From assembly GCA_021234155.1 (NCBI GenBank), contig JAJEKV010000002.1, positions 6,579,266-6,643,265 of the forward strand: 64,000 nt of DNA, in the 5' to 3' direction. A model generated the notes under the pieces. That model was not told the origin of the DNA. It worked only from the letters and a program-made list of their open reading frames with translations, and ran no database searches. A program made the translations under genes and the position numbers. This stretch comes from Isoetes taiwanensis. Taxonomy: Eukaryota; Streptophyta; Lycopodiopsida; Isoetales; Isoetaceae. Within the stretch, counting starts at the first letter, position 1; each line of letters opens with the position of its first letter. Below are positions 1 to 13,984 of this stretch, piece by piece.

Positions 1-588
1 CAAAGCATGAGTAAGAAAGGGGATACCAATCTTAGAGCTTGCTTTCTATGAATAACCGGAAGCAAAATAAAGTGTTCAGCTCCACCGCCGCTTTGCCGCT
101 CTAGCTCCCCCCTACGAATGGATCGAAAAAGGGGACTTTCTTCTCGGATTGTTTGCGCACCACGAGATGAACTGTGAAGAAGAAGACGGCAAGATAGGCT
201 TCAAATTCGACATTTTTGGGACACGCCATACAAAAGATGCGTAAAAGATGATAAGAAATTCAAAGAGTGGCACGCCGCCGCTAAAGTAAAAAAAAAAACA
301 TTTAGTGTGGTGCCATTTTCTTTTTCATGGCATTTAATTTCGATCACTTTTTATGAACGGCCAAGATGAGAACCCTAAATCCGACCGCCCATATCAAAAA
401 GCCCCAAATAAGGGTGGCTTCATCCGGCCGTCCATCTCGCATGTTCGACGGTTAAGGTGGTGACACCTCAATGTCTACCAAAAGGGGTTGCTTGGGGTGA
501 TTCGGAGGTGTCACCTTTTGGACCGATCCATCTCGAGAGATGGATCGGCCGAGATCAATCTCTCACCAAAGTTGGTAGAGATTATATA
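1..588. other. Intergenic, no gene seen
   Basis: No coding stretch is recognisable. The segment ends in a cluster of short inverted words: GGTGACACCTC at 459-469 is repeated inverted at 505-515, and GATCCATC/GATGGATC flank a 6-base centre at 525-546. These could be remnants of a foldback element, but nothing more specific can be said. Confidence 0.5.
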
Positions 589-777
<189 letters not shown>

Positions 778-835
778 CCTAAGCCTAACCTTAACCTATT
801 TGGTTCAAGGTAGGCATCCTAGAAAACTAGAAACT
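778..835 (-). mobile_element. 3'-terminal fragment of the Penelope-like element
   Basis: This 58-bp stretch matches the first 58 bases of each element copy at 6199, 14218 and 22203, and diverges right after GAAAACTAGAAACT. On the minus strand it is the extreme 3' end of the element, followed by the TA tail. It therefore looks like a strongly 5'-truncated insertion, typical of target-primed reverse transcription. Alternative: a short recombination remnant. Confidence 0.75.
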
Positions 836-875
836 ATTATATCTCTTATATATATATTAATTATAGAAAGCACCC

Positions 876-969
876 CATGTTCCAAGATTTTGAGGTGTCG
901 CTGCAGGAGTGGTAAAGATCGGATACGAGATCGACGGCCCATGAGGACACCTCAAAGTATTGGAACATG
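876..969. repeat. Foldback: 24-bp imperfect inverted repeat
   Basis: The arms at 876-899 (starting CATGTTCCAAGATTTTGAGG) and 946-969 are complementary at 22 of 24 positions and enclose about 46 bases. It could be a small MITE-like foldback or a transcribed hairpin. No target-site duplication was recognised. Confidence 0.6.
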
Positions 970-1302
970 ATGAGGTGGCAGCAATATTTGGTGTAGCAGA
1001 TCTTAACCGTTAGATCAAAAGGTGAGCTTAAATCCTAGCCATTAACTTTCTAATATTAATTTTTTTTTTTTAAAAGGAGGTGAGGTGGCACCCTCATTAA
1101 TAAAAAAAGTAGTGAGGTGTCAAGGCATTTATGAGTGGACATTCTAGGAAGCTTCCTTTTGCTTAATCGCCTTCAAATGCACATAGCTTGCAGTAGAGGG
1201 GTCGGATGAAGGTGGAGCCCACGCCGTTGGATTGCTCTCATCGAGAGCTTTCCAATGAGTGGTGCTTTGGCACTATTTTTCCGCAGTTGGAGCCAACATG
1301 AT

Positions 1303-1965
1303 CGAATACTAAGAATCTTCTGGGAATCGTTGAGTTTCAAGTAACCTATGGTAAGTTGAGAGAATCTAGGAGAATCTTTATAGGATCTTAGAGAATCCAA
1401 AGGAATATCATGAGAATCTTAGAGAATCTATGGGAATCTCAAGATAGCATGTTTGAGAATGTAAGGGACTGTAAAGGAATCTTGATAAAATTTTTAAGAT
1501 CCTAGAGGAAACTTGAAGGAATCTTGGGATCAAGGGGAATCTTTATGGAATCTAAAAGTAATCTTGATGGAATCTTGGAGAATCTTCATAGAATCTTGGA
1601 GAATCTATAGGAATCTTGGGGTATTATTTTGGAATCCAAGGGAATATAAAGGAATCTTCTGAAAATCTTTAAGAATCTATGAGAATCTAGATGGAATCTT
1701 GGAGAATCTAGGAGAATCTTAATAAAATCTAAGGGAATCTATCTAGAATCTTAAGAGTCTAGGGAATCTTTGTAGAAATTTAAGAATTTTAGAGAATCTT
1801 TGAGAATCTAAGAGAAACTAAGAGAATCTTTGAGAATCTTTCTGGAATTTTTGAGAATCTAGGGGAATCTTGATGGAATCTTAGAGAGTCTAAGAGAATC
1901 TTCATAGAATCTTGAGAAATCCAGGGGAATACTCATAGAATCTTGGAGAACCTAGAGGAATCATG
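1303..1965. repeat. Degenerate GAATCTT minisatellite
   Basis: The word GAATCTT or a close variant (GAATCTA, GGAATCTT) recurs about every 10-20 bases for roughly 650 bp, in blocks such as GAGAATCTTGGAGAATCT. Period and spacers vary, so this is an old array rather than a fresh tandem repeat. No gene is visible in it. Confidence 0.8.
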
Positions 1966-2043
1966 CTTTGTTGTGTGACTGTTGGGTCCTGCCTAATATC
2001 ATTCATGGTACAACCACTCATAATGCAACTACTCATAGTACAA

Positions 2044-3555
<1,512 letters not shown>

Positions 3556-3559
3556 ATAC

Positions 3560-5650
3560 ACATCTGGGATCACACATTCATCTCCATTGAAATATATTCG
3601 CCGAGGAAAAGCCCAACCTTGGTGCAAGGTAAATGTTTTAGGGTTCTTTTTAAAGAGGAATTCGGATTGTACATTGCCAGAGGGGCCTATGATGTGCCAT
3701 TATATGGAACTGTGGAAGAAACCCCTGCAGCAAATTCGCTGCTTTCTAAATTCTTCCCACTAAACAGAGCCTTGAAGGTCTCGTTGTTATTTGCCTTGTC
3801 TATCACATTGTTAAATTCCTGAATTTCGTGTTTGTCGAAATTTTTTGATACCATAATAGTGTGGCCTGGCGCTGCCCCAAATTTGTAGCTCTGCCATTTG
3901 TTAATGGGCGCGTAGAGCTTTCCTTGGTATAGATTTGCACAGATTATGCTGTGGGATGATGAATCCTCAAGATTTTTCCAGCCTGGTTCCTCCAGATCTC
4001 CATTTTTTGCATATAGGGATGAAATTGAATGCTTTGTAAATGCCACATCTCCGCTTCCTTCTACCAGGCATTTGAATGCCCCTCAGATAGTCATAGTATG
4101 GATCTTCCCCGCGGCAACCGGGTTGTATTCATACATGTTGTGCAAATTTCTCGCACTAGGATCATCATTTCTTTGCACAAGATTTCTTTGAAAAATGCCA
4201 TCACCGATTCAATATCGTTCTTTACCTCTGGTTTTATGCACATCTCAACTCAAACTTGTAAGCTATTAAGTAAGAACCAAAAGTTTCCAACAAAAAAAAC
4301 CGAAACATTTGCATAGAGCAGGAAGAATGTTTTTTACCTATTTGCAAAAATCCCTGCCAATGCTCTAGAAATCGCACCAGCAATGTGTACAAAAACCGCG
4401 GGCCGTAAATGGATGCCGGACATGCTAAAGAAAGATTGCAAGGCTGGTCAAAAACAGATATAAGCCAGTTGTGCGGGGCCGGCCAAGAACAATGGCCGGA
4501 AATAGAAATGGAAAACCAAGAACTTAAGTAAAAAGAAACTCTGTTTTAGCGCTAAAACATTGGTCTCTTTGTAGAATCTAAACCAAAATCGATTCAACAA
4601 AAAAAAATTAACTTACTTCTCCACAACAGGGCATAATTTTGTTATCGATCAAAACGCGGATGTGCAAGACCCAAACATGGATCTTCCATAGCCGATTGTG
4701 GCGGGATTTTTTCCTTTCAAATCTTGCGTTTTTACCAGTAGGCAACTGCTCCGGACTTTACTACTCCAACTCCATAGTATGAACCATTTGCTCCACCTCG
4801 ATCAACGCCTTGAATGGGGATTAAATAATAGTCATCTGCACCTCTAAGACCTCTCCGCCATCAAAAATACCAAATTTAGCCGTCCCATTCATGATTTTAG
4901 CCATACATCCTTTGGCCCCCCTCCTCCCGTCGTGCTAGATGCCAAGAAATTGAAGTTCATTGAGCTCGATGATGGCGCCATTACCATAGAGTGCAACAAC
5001 TCCGGTGCTCGCCATAGCCAAGACTCCACAGCCTCTGGTTACCGCGGAAGGAGTCTGAAAACCTAGAAAATCCACACAGCGTGTGGTATCACACATAATA
5101 TTTACTGGGTGGAGCATTTCCGTGTTCACAGAGCATGATTGTAGGGAAAGGGGGAGAGAACATGCACTGCCAGCTATATTGCCTGAAGAGGCCTATGAAA
5201 TTTGAGCTGCCATACCTTCCGGAATCAAATGCTTTGTAATTTTCTCCCTTTTTTCTTGCTTTTCTCCCATGGCACGCTGCCAAGAAGCCGGTTGGAGCCT
5301 TTATTTGTTAAATTGCCTTTCAGTTGCCTTGTCATCTGTATGGCCAGCGGTAATCTGAGGCAAGGTCCAAATTTCATCTCGGTTGCTAATTTTTTCTGCA
5401 TCTAAGAACACAAAATAGTTACCGTTTGCTTTGAGAGAAATTTGCTGATAAAAGTGGATTTAGAAGCGCCATTCAATTCGCAAACAGGAAATTGAAAAAA
5501 TTATTGAAATCAAGATCAATCTCAGCCTTTGCTCTTGTAGAGCAGATCTTTGGTATCCGGATCATCGGTAGCTTGAATAGGAAGGAACTTCGTTTAGAGC
5601 CCCAAAAACTTTCGGATTTGAACTCCATTGCCTTAATCGTCCGCCGGGCG
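3560..5650 (-). pseudogene. Transferrin-family gene, partial and frameshifted
   Basis: Read 5' to 3' on the minus strand, translated pieces follow the order of a transferrin lobe. A lobe tail (TDDPDTKDLLYKSK, ~5525-5570) comes first. Then CMAKIMNGTAKFGIFDGGEV (~4845-4905), SYYGVGVVKSG (~4770) and an anion-site-like TIGYGRS (~4690). The exon seems to end at GAA|GTAAGT (~4613). After an apparent intron come FFKEILC...CTTC (~4170), GAFKCLVEGSGDVAFTKH (~4040-4095), GAAPGHTIMVS (~3850) and FKALFSGKN (~3755). The Asp, two Tyr, His and Thr/Arg positions that bind iron and carbonate in the family can all be matched. Several frame changes are needed and the first lobe is mostly missing, so I call it a truncated pseudogene. 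Some shifts may be sequencing errors. Transferrins are known from animals and some green algae; this assignment is from motif order only. Confidence 0.72.
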
Positions 5651-6158
5651 TGAGGGGATCACCGCAGATTATCTTAGTCGCTGGAAAAAACACCTTTAAA
5701 CAACCCCCCTAACCCACCGGGCTATGGCTCAAAGTGAAAGAAAGTGAAAGAAAAAATGAAAGGAAAGGTAATGCAACCTCCGGCTTATGGTGCCTCACTC
5801 GCGGAATGATGCTTCCCTAAAACTCATAATGAAATGAACGCCACCTCACCCCCGTGATATTAATGAATGATGCCACCTTAAAATTAAATGCTTAATTCCT
5901 TATGCGCCACCTCAACCCTCCCTATTAATTGTAATGCAATTTCTTTGCACCTTCCTTATCCTAAAATCAACGGTTAAAATTTAGCTGCCCCATATCCGAC
6001 GGACCACGCATGTGGTGCATGCCCCATACATGCCCATGCATGTCCCCATCAGATCCGAGGGCCACAAATGCGCCACCTCAAGGTTTGAAGGGCCGAGGAT
6101 TTGTGTCTATATACACCCTAAAGGCGATGCCCCCCATCCGATATACCTATAGATATAT
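5651..6158. other. Intergenic flank of the retroelement array
   Basis: No gene seen. It contains AAAGTGAAAG direct repeats near 5733-5765 and several copies of a GCCACCTCA-like word (5840-6080). The same TGAGGTGGC word, inverted, occurs at 970-1120, hinting at an older repeat family shared by both flanks. Confidence 0.45.
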
Positions 6159-6198
6159 CATTTGATATATATATATATATTATATATATATATATATA
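6159..6198. repeat. TA-rich tail at the 3' end of element copy A
   Basis: About 35 bases of TA dinucleotides with a TT interruption, joined directly to the element terminus at 6199. The same interrupted TA run precedes the short fragment at 778, so the tail is probably added or copied at insertion, not random flanking DNA. Confidence 0.7.
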
Positions 6199-8080
6199 CC
6201 TAAGCCTAACCTTAACCTATTTGGTTCAAGGTAGGCATCCTAGAAAACTAGAAACTTGTCCAGTTTTTTCCCAGAATTATCGAACTCGCCTAGACCAAAG
6301 GCACTTTGAAAACCCTTAGTCTTAGAGTATTGAACTGTTTAAATGGCATAACCTATACCAAAAAGATCTTTCATGGTGAGTTCCTTCCAACTACATGAAA
6401 ATAGTATATTTAATTGCCTAAATTGAACAACACAAAAAGTAAAATAGACGGCAAAGAATTCAACTATATTAAAATAGTAGATATTTTTTTACAAAGACTG
6501 AAAGCCATCAGTCCTTTTGTTTGGCAAACCTTGCATTTTAATGGATGCACATTTTTAACTAATAGATAACTTTCGAAATTTTAGCAACTAAAAATAATGT
6601 CCCCAAATATTAGACTAGGTTTAAAAGTCTATGCCAAAAACAGCTATAAACTTGAACAGCTTGCTTTCTATTTTTAATTGCACTATTGCATATATGGTTA
6701 ATTGTAGACCTTCTTTAACTATATTTATTGCCATGCATCACCAATTAAATCTAGACTATGAAACTAACATATTGCATCCACCAAACGGTAGAAACAAGGC
6801 TTCCATAAATCTCTTTGTTGGTTCAAACTAAAGCAAAACCGGTAAACAAGAGGGCCATTTATCAAGGTTTATCGAAAATACTGCATTTAAGATGGTCATA
6901 GAGTCCAGCCAGTTCACATGTTTTTGAGCATGAACTATTGCTAACATATTACCTTGTAAGCTTGAATTTAAAGACATAAAACATTTGTAGATGTGTGTCG
7001 AGAATCTTGAAATCAATTAATCGCTCCTCCATTTCCAAGTTACTTGATCATCACAATTCAAATAAGAGAATGGAGATGAAAGAACCGGTTACACAGAACC
7101 AACCAGACCAACATTAGCAACAAAAATTGGTAATGAGGCAAGGGTTAACAGTGTGTGATGGTTCAATCATGGCTTTTAAGCCCTTCACCATTAAAAATAA
7201 TCAAGGTTATAGTCAAATACTAGAAGCTACTCAAGCTAGAAAACTTAAGCTACAAACTGTATTTATTCATAAGTAAATAGCCTTTAACAGAGAACCTGAG
7301 CCATCCAAATGGCATGCGAAGGAAGATTCATGTCACGCCTTCCTCCTTTAGTGGGGTTCAGCAACTTTGCCTCGTTAAAGTAGAGTTAAACTGTATGTTA
7401 ACCTTTACCTGAGCATGGTCTGCATGTGCAATGCTATATTGAAACCTCTGTCGGCCCTATAGCCACATTACATGCCAAGATCATGATCACAAGTTCATCA
7501 ACCTGCTATCTTAAAAGTGAACTATCCAGAGACTCACTTTCCATAAAAATTGCACTGCCGGGTCTATCACTACAAGTTTACCCAATAGACATAATTAAAT
7601 ATCAGCAAACTAACTCTTAGAATGAGAAAATTAACTACCAACAACTTAGCTTATTCGAATTACCCTTCACAGATATTTTATATTCCCTATTCACCAAATG
7701 TTATCATCCACACACTTTGTGACAAAGAATTATGCCAATCTTATGCCCTAATGCAACTAAGGCCTTATGTCAACACTAATTATCGGTTATTAGAAGGCCA
7801 TCAATATGCCACGAACCAGCTAAAGATTTAAAAATATCTACAAGCTATCTTTAAAAAATATCTACAAGCTATCTTTAAAAATATCTGCGGAAGTTATCTT
7901 TTAAATGCTGCCCAAATGAATCGTGAGACTTAGCAAGCGTGGCATACACTACATATGGGCTGGCTTGCACTACGCAGTCAAGCCTAGTTTGAGACCATTT
8001 AGTTCATGCCAAAGAAAGGAGAACCCGAGATCAAAATTAAACTACATCTTAGCAGTATTAATGGGAAGAAACTAGAGCAC
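6199..8080 (-). other. Long 3' non-coding region of the element, copy A
   Basis: About 1.9 kb without an open frame of note, present in all three copies. It contains a short direct repeat near 7830-7900 (AAATATCTACAAGCTATCTT, two to three times) and ends at the terminal motif GGTTAAGGTTAGGCTTAGG on the minus strand, which resembles degenerate telomeric repeats. Confidence 0.6.
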
Positions 8081-8095
8081 TTTATACTATTATAA

Positions 8096-8830
8096 GACGT
8101 AAAACCCGGTTGAGTTGAAGGCTATCTTCAAATTCGAAGTTTTCGCCCTCCTCTTGCATGCCATCTTCCGCACCAGCCAGAGTCGCAATGTTGACCATCT
8201 CCCGGTCGTCCACCAAGTTTGCTGCTGGGTTGGTGCCCTCATTACACATTGGCTCCTTGTTCTTGCTCAAATATTCACTGATATCTCCAACTCCCTTGCT
8301 TGTAGTTCCACCTAGATTATACTTGGCAACTATTTTCGGGCGGCTTCTTAGGGGGGGAAAGCAATAGACCGGTTTTTCATCTTGCAAATCCTATCAAGGT
8401 CAATCCCGCCTTATCTATCGGATCAATGAGCTTTGCTCTGGTGAAGCCCCTGTTGGGCGTGCCTTTCTCCTTTGGCATAGCAGGCAAGCGGCTATCTCTA
8501 TGCTTGCCTTTCCAGAAATAGTTCACTGAGGATTAGAGCCTTGAGAACATGTCGCAGATAAGGAAAAGTGCCATTGTACCGCGCACCAAATAAGGATGTC
8601 TCTCCGCCCATTACGATTTTGCAAGTGCCAAGCACTCTCATGGAACTAAATTTGTCGAGAATATTTAAGCTTACCAAATAAGTCCGAGAGACAGCTTGTG
8701 GGCAATCGCCATGCTTTGCCATGATGCTGAAATATTCGAGGCCGTGCTTGTGTCTCTCCTCGTCATGATTTGCCGCCTTAGAGCACCATCGAGGGTTTCA
8801 AAGCGCCGGATTTAGGGTTTGCCAAAAGAG
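8096..8830 (-). pseudogene. Second coding-like block of the element, copy A
   Basis: Matches the block at 24076-24896 in copy C. The readable C-terminal part (8387-8082) includes KYNLGGTTSKGVGDISEYLS and an acidic tail (EDGMQEEGENFEFEDS). The N-terminal part (8722-8498) has SLNILDKFSSMRVL. Frames are interrupted at CAG/CTG positions. I do not recognise the family. Confidence 0.5.
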
Positions 8831-9852
8831 CTGTTTAGGCATGTTCAAGGGTTTTTGACCACTTTGCAAAACTCTAAAGCTAGAATAGTATGGTCTCACG
8901 AGAATGTGCACCTATATTACTCGGGTTAATGTTTAACTTAAACATAAGTACCATGTTAGATAAGTTCAAGATACCTCGATGGTGTTCAACCTTCGCCTTA
9001 TATGAGCAATGTATTCTTATTTTAACTAAATCCCCAAAGGTTTAACTGTCACCTTAGCACAAATTTCCAGTGGTGGTTTTTTTTAAAAAAAACCTTTCAG
9101 TATCTTGACAGAAAACTATCTCTTTATTGGCCCTTGAATAATATGGAGTTTGCATAATCCCTAAGCTCATAAAGGGGAGAGCTGGCAACCTTAACAATAT
9201 GGCAACGTTAACAATATGGCAGAACTTTTGAATTTCCATGATCATTAAATTGGGCTAGAGAAATCAATTCGTCGATCTTTGACTTGCCAACATTTAGAGC
9301 TATTAAATAGCACTAGTATAAGACAAAGTCAAAATTAGTAAAGGATTACGCTCCATATTAAGAGATTATGCTCCATAGACCCAGGACACTACATAGATGT
9401 GCAGGTGTGAGAACTGGCAACCATGTAATTATGGCAGAGCTTTCCAGCTTTCGCCACACTAAATTGGGATTGAGATACCCATCGGTTGAAGACCATTACC
9501 TTACCATAGCTTAGAGCCATGGAGCAATAGTGAGCTGTCGAAACAGTGGCATGAATTCAAGAGAAGCTCACTTAGTTTAGAACAATAAAAAGAAAAGGGC
9601 GGTGCCTGGGCCACTTCTATAAGGATGCAGGTTACGCTGTGGCTGAGGGGTTTATTTCCTGCCGGATGTCCCATAAAAGCATGGTTTTTAAAGGCTAGCA
9701 GATATGTCCTATACATGAATATTACAATCAATAAAATGCTAAGCATTCCAGCCCCTGGAACGCCACCTAATACCACCCTGAAACCTTCCTATATATTTAT
9801 ATATGAATATATGTATATATACAAGAAAATTTTAGCCTACCTCCAACCGGAA

Positions 9853-9922
9853 GGCAGGAAGTTGGTCCCATGGATAGTATAGGGCGAGGAGGGTCCCTAT
9901 ACTGCTAGGGACCACTCCTGCC
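9853..9922 (-). ncRNA. 70-nt hairpin downstream of RT, copy A
   Basis: Three paired blocks nest: GGCAGGA with TCCTGCC, TGGTCCC with GGGACCA, and AGTATAGGG with CCCTATACT, around a 10-base loop and two small internal loops. It lies about 95 bases past the RT stop on the minus strand and is the same in copy B. Ribozyme and 3'-recognition structures are known in this element class, but the hammerhead core words were not found here, so its role is open. Confidence 0.6.
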
Positions 9923-10014
9923 GACTAAACTTAGTTTGAAACCAAATGCTAAAATAAAGCAAAAGTAGAGTCATACCTCGTAAGAGATCAGTTTTTTTGT
10001 ACATGATGATATTG

Positions 10015-13000
10015 TCAAACTTTAGACAGGAAATGTCTCATTTTTAATATTCTCGCAAACCGTGCTCCAAATGTCCTCCTTTTCAAACCCTTTTTTGATG
10101 AAGAGCAAAGATAAGCTGATGTATATCCTTTGTCGCTTGTAACGGGCATCTATGTACATATAAGAAAGGGATAAGCGAGAGATAATGACGCTTTTTGCCA
10201 TGTTATATGGCCTACATCCACTTGCATCCACAAACTTAGAAATCTGAAATGGTAAATAATCCCGTTTGTCATACCTATTCATGGTGTAAGTACCATGGCC
10301 AGGGTTAATTATCTCAATGCTCATGTTCAGAAAGTGGACTGTTTGTCCTTTATAGTGCTCTCTTTGTCCTTTATAGTGCTCTCTGAGCGGTGCCTCCCAA
10401 TATAATGTCTCATCTTTGATCTCTAGATGTCGCAAATTATAAATCATAGGGTTCTCGCTTTTATTGCACTCACCTATCCCAAGAGCTGGTCCGATATATT
10501 TATTGTTCATGCCGATTAGGTCGCCCATATATCTATGAGTATTCTTTGTGATGCAAAGACCTCTTCTAGCTTCCCGAAGCTTAACTAGTTTGCAAATAAA
10601 CTTGAATTCAAACCAACCTAGATAAAGGTTGCAAAAAGCGGACTGCTCGAGAACCCCATAGGGATTCCCTTGATCCATCTCCAAATCCTATCCCCATCCG
10701 CAGAAAAAAGCAGTTTTGAAGAAGCCAAACATTCATGTGAACAAATCTATCCTTTTTAATGCAAACCCATTGATCACTACCAGGGGTTTTGGTTTTCCAC
10801 TCAAGGCAAATTTGATTGCTGCCTTTAACCTTATACCACATTTCATACTTTCTGATTTCATCTTTTGAAATGCCCATATTAAGTCGGCAATCTCTTGTAT
10901 TACTCGACAGATGCCTTCGTTTTCTGTGATAGGAATATTCTCGTAAGCAACGTGCTATCAAAGCAACAAACACATCATTAATCTCACGGGCATATTGCAC
11001 GCCAAGTCATATATGGAATTAATAAACCAGGCTCCTTTAATCTTTTTCTTTAAGAAGAAGTTAGCACCTTTCAATTTGTACTCACATACTTGTGGCGGAT
11101 GTCCATAAAGGAATTCAGCCCGCAGCCTATGAGAGATGATACGTGAAAAGATCATGCGGTTGGCGTTTGTAAGCCATCTGTAACTCTTTTATGAGCTTTG
11201 AAAATCCCAAAAAGGTATGATAATTCAGAGAAATTGAGCTCCCATTCCCAAGGAAATCTTGTATATCCAAAGGTGATTTGAGTCTTTAGGACCGCATGGA
11301 TCGAAATGTGAGTTTCTTCAAAATCGCTACTGGTCAGCCTAACAAGAGCCTGCTCTTTCATATGCTGTGGGCATATAAAAGAGGGATTATTAGAGGCTTT
11401 GTCAACACCTGATACATATAGGTTATTAACTAACCAAAGTATGTTCCTTATCACAGCTGCATCTTTGAAAGGAAATTTTTTCTTATGCTGCAGATTCTGC
11501 CTAACAGCTGTTCGTGCAAGTGCTTTAGATTTTTTGAGAATCTCATTTTGCGGTGCTAGAATGCACTCTTTTTTTGGTGTCCGACAAGAGGGAAACGGTT
11601 TATCTCAAAGAATTGGGTAATGGTCAACTTGATTTCCTAATGAATTGTAACATTGAAAAAGGTTTATGGGAATATGGTTAAGACCAATCAATCGAGCCAT
11701 TTTCGCAGTTGCTTTATCCGTGGACAATGTCTAGCTTAGTAGTTCTAATATGCCCTATATCCTGATCGATAAATCTTTTTAGACTTGGATTAGAACAAGG
11801 GCAAGGCATTTCTTCTGCTCCAGCAAACACTTTTCTGGGTTTATATAACATGCTTTTTAGATTCCTGGTGTACCTCCAACCAAAGATTGTTTCCTCATAG
11901 ATCCTTTCCCAAGTTCTCCAAGCCTATTGTTGATCACTTCCTTGAATATCTTTGCAAACTTAATTTTGTCAATGAACTTTGAAAAGAATTTGAAATGGAC
12001 AAATTTCTTGGCCTTGGTGTTATTCAAAGTCCATGGAGCCCATCTTCCTTCAGCTTTTCTTGAGAGGGTCCTAATTTTGTTCTATTAACAAAGGCTGAGG
12101 TTATTTACAAATAAAAGTTAAATTTACTAAACACTTACATGGTGATGCTTAAGTGCCCGTGCCGACATTTCAGTTAGGAGGAGCTTTTATTATGGAAACA
12201 TATCATTTCCAGAATTCTTTAGGGGCATAAAAAAAGCTCTTAAAATGGTCGGCCCTAGGGCACCCTCTCTCTTTGTAATAAGCCAATGGCTTTACTTGTT
12301 AGCAAAAAGCTAAAGCACTATATTGGAACTTAAAACTGAATAAGTAGTACAACATGTTATTTTACCTCGATTTGAAACTCAAATTTTGTTTTCTTTGTAT
12401 TCCCATTGCCCCGTTCTCGTTTGGTTGGGTTGCCCTTGTTGACAGAATGTCCAGTATTGCATTGAGGTGCAGGGGCCTCACTGGTATCCAGTCTGCTACT
12501 AGTAGCTGTCTTGGTGCATGAACTGGTAGCTCCCTTACGTGCCGTAGGGGGCATGATGATCTCGATCTCCTCATCCGTGTGCTTTTCCTTTACGTTTAAA
12601 GTTGCCTATCCGGAAATTTCTCTTGGCGTTCCTTTCGGAGGGCCTTTTCCAAGAAGTTTTTATCCTTGATTGTCCTTTCAAGAATTTCTCGCCATTTTTG
12701 AATTTCCAAATTCAGCTTTGAGATTTGCATGTTTGTCATCATGATACCCGAAAGTGCCATTTTCATCATGGTTTCCCTAACTTTCGGATACCCAATAAAG
12801 GCTATGCGGTGATCCTCATGGGTGCAGAGTTCATCATCTCATGGAACTTGTGGAATTTGTAGGTCTTTGGAAAACCCAGGGCGAGTTTATCCATGCTATT
12901 GAGCATATACCATACAGCCTGGTCATACCGGGGTAATATGATCCCTACAAGTATCCTCCTCATTTCTCATTGTATTGTTATTAGCAAATCTGTCACATCG

Positions 13001-13984
13001 GCATTTTAAGGTAATGGACGTAAAGTCCTCCATATTTTGTTAATGTAGAAGCTATCACGTCCTTCAATGGTATTGGCCATGTGGCCCTTCTGCCCTATGT
13101 AGATCCCATTGTTTTTATCACATTTTTTTCCGAAGAACTTAGTATTTTTGCATGGCAAATCGACATCGATCTTTCCAATCCTTTTTCTGAAACTTATTGC
13201 ATCTTTCCGGCAACTGTTCAACCTCAAAGCATCGAATACTCATAATGTTCCTTAACGTGGTTACACTAAGGGGCCGTGGACCCTAGGTTTCCTGTTTCCC
13301 ATAGCGCATGATGACATACTACGCCATGCAACTCAACTAATCTTGCAGACATGATAGGAAAATGCCCACAGTTATACAATGTGAGGGATTTAATGTGGTA
13401 ATCCTCCAATTGTTTGGAAATCTCATCTCGTTCCTCTTCAACAGAATTTTCTGTGGTATTATCCCCTAATAGAGCACGTTGTTACGCTTCACTTAGCATA
13501 GAAATATCAAACAAAGTTAGAGGTGGCCACCACTTTTTTTCTCGTTTTTACGGATCTCGCTTTTGACTCTTCTTAGTGTTCTTCCCCGGGGAGGATTTGA
13601 AACCCTAGAGTTATTGGTCAATTCCAAGGCACTAGGCGCTTTAATACTGATTGAGCACATCAACCAACTCTTTTTTTGCGTGGCCTCAAAGATGTGCTAG
13701 TGGCAAGAGCTTCGTATTACACTTCATCAATAATTTTCATAGCTTTGATAAGGTCACAACCCGGGTTTGTTGACTTTGGCAAAGAAGATCCAAAGACATA
13801 TTGTTGAAACCAGAAAGGTGATGACAGAGGTGTCCTCATCCCCAAGAAATGCTTCCCTTTTGATAAGGTATTTATGCACCCTCGAGGTTTAATGATGCAT
13901 CCAAGCATATTCTCAAGACCGCATTATTGGGCGGAATAATTAGGTGGTATTATCAGATCCAAAGGCGCAAGGCACGGGTCCCAT
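10015..13984 (-). pseudogene. Penelope-like RT gene, copy A, frameshifted
   Basis: Counterpart of the copy B gene. Exon 1 (13984-12366) is broken by many indels relative to B. The donor GAG|GTAAAA ends it and the acceptor AATAG| opens exon 2 at 12081. In exon 2 this copy is cleaner than B in places: VDKASNNPSFICP (~11380-11415) is the conserved N-terminal RT motif, followed by LSYLFGIFKAHK (~11190-11225). The catalytic motif reads YMGD at ~10522-10533 where B has YMDD, so this copy lacks one catalytic Asp, unless that base is an error. The C-terminal block TVHFLNMSIEI...NRYDKRDYLPF is well preserved and ends in a stop at 10015. Confidence 0.7.

Noticed and set aside
9501-9776. Membrane-protein-like frame (GAGMLSILLIVIFMYRTYLLAF) in the element
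   Set aside because: It is present in all copies, but so is the surrounding non-coding DNA, and a plus-strand frame overlaps it. No sign of protein-level constraint.
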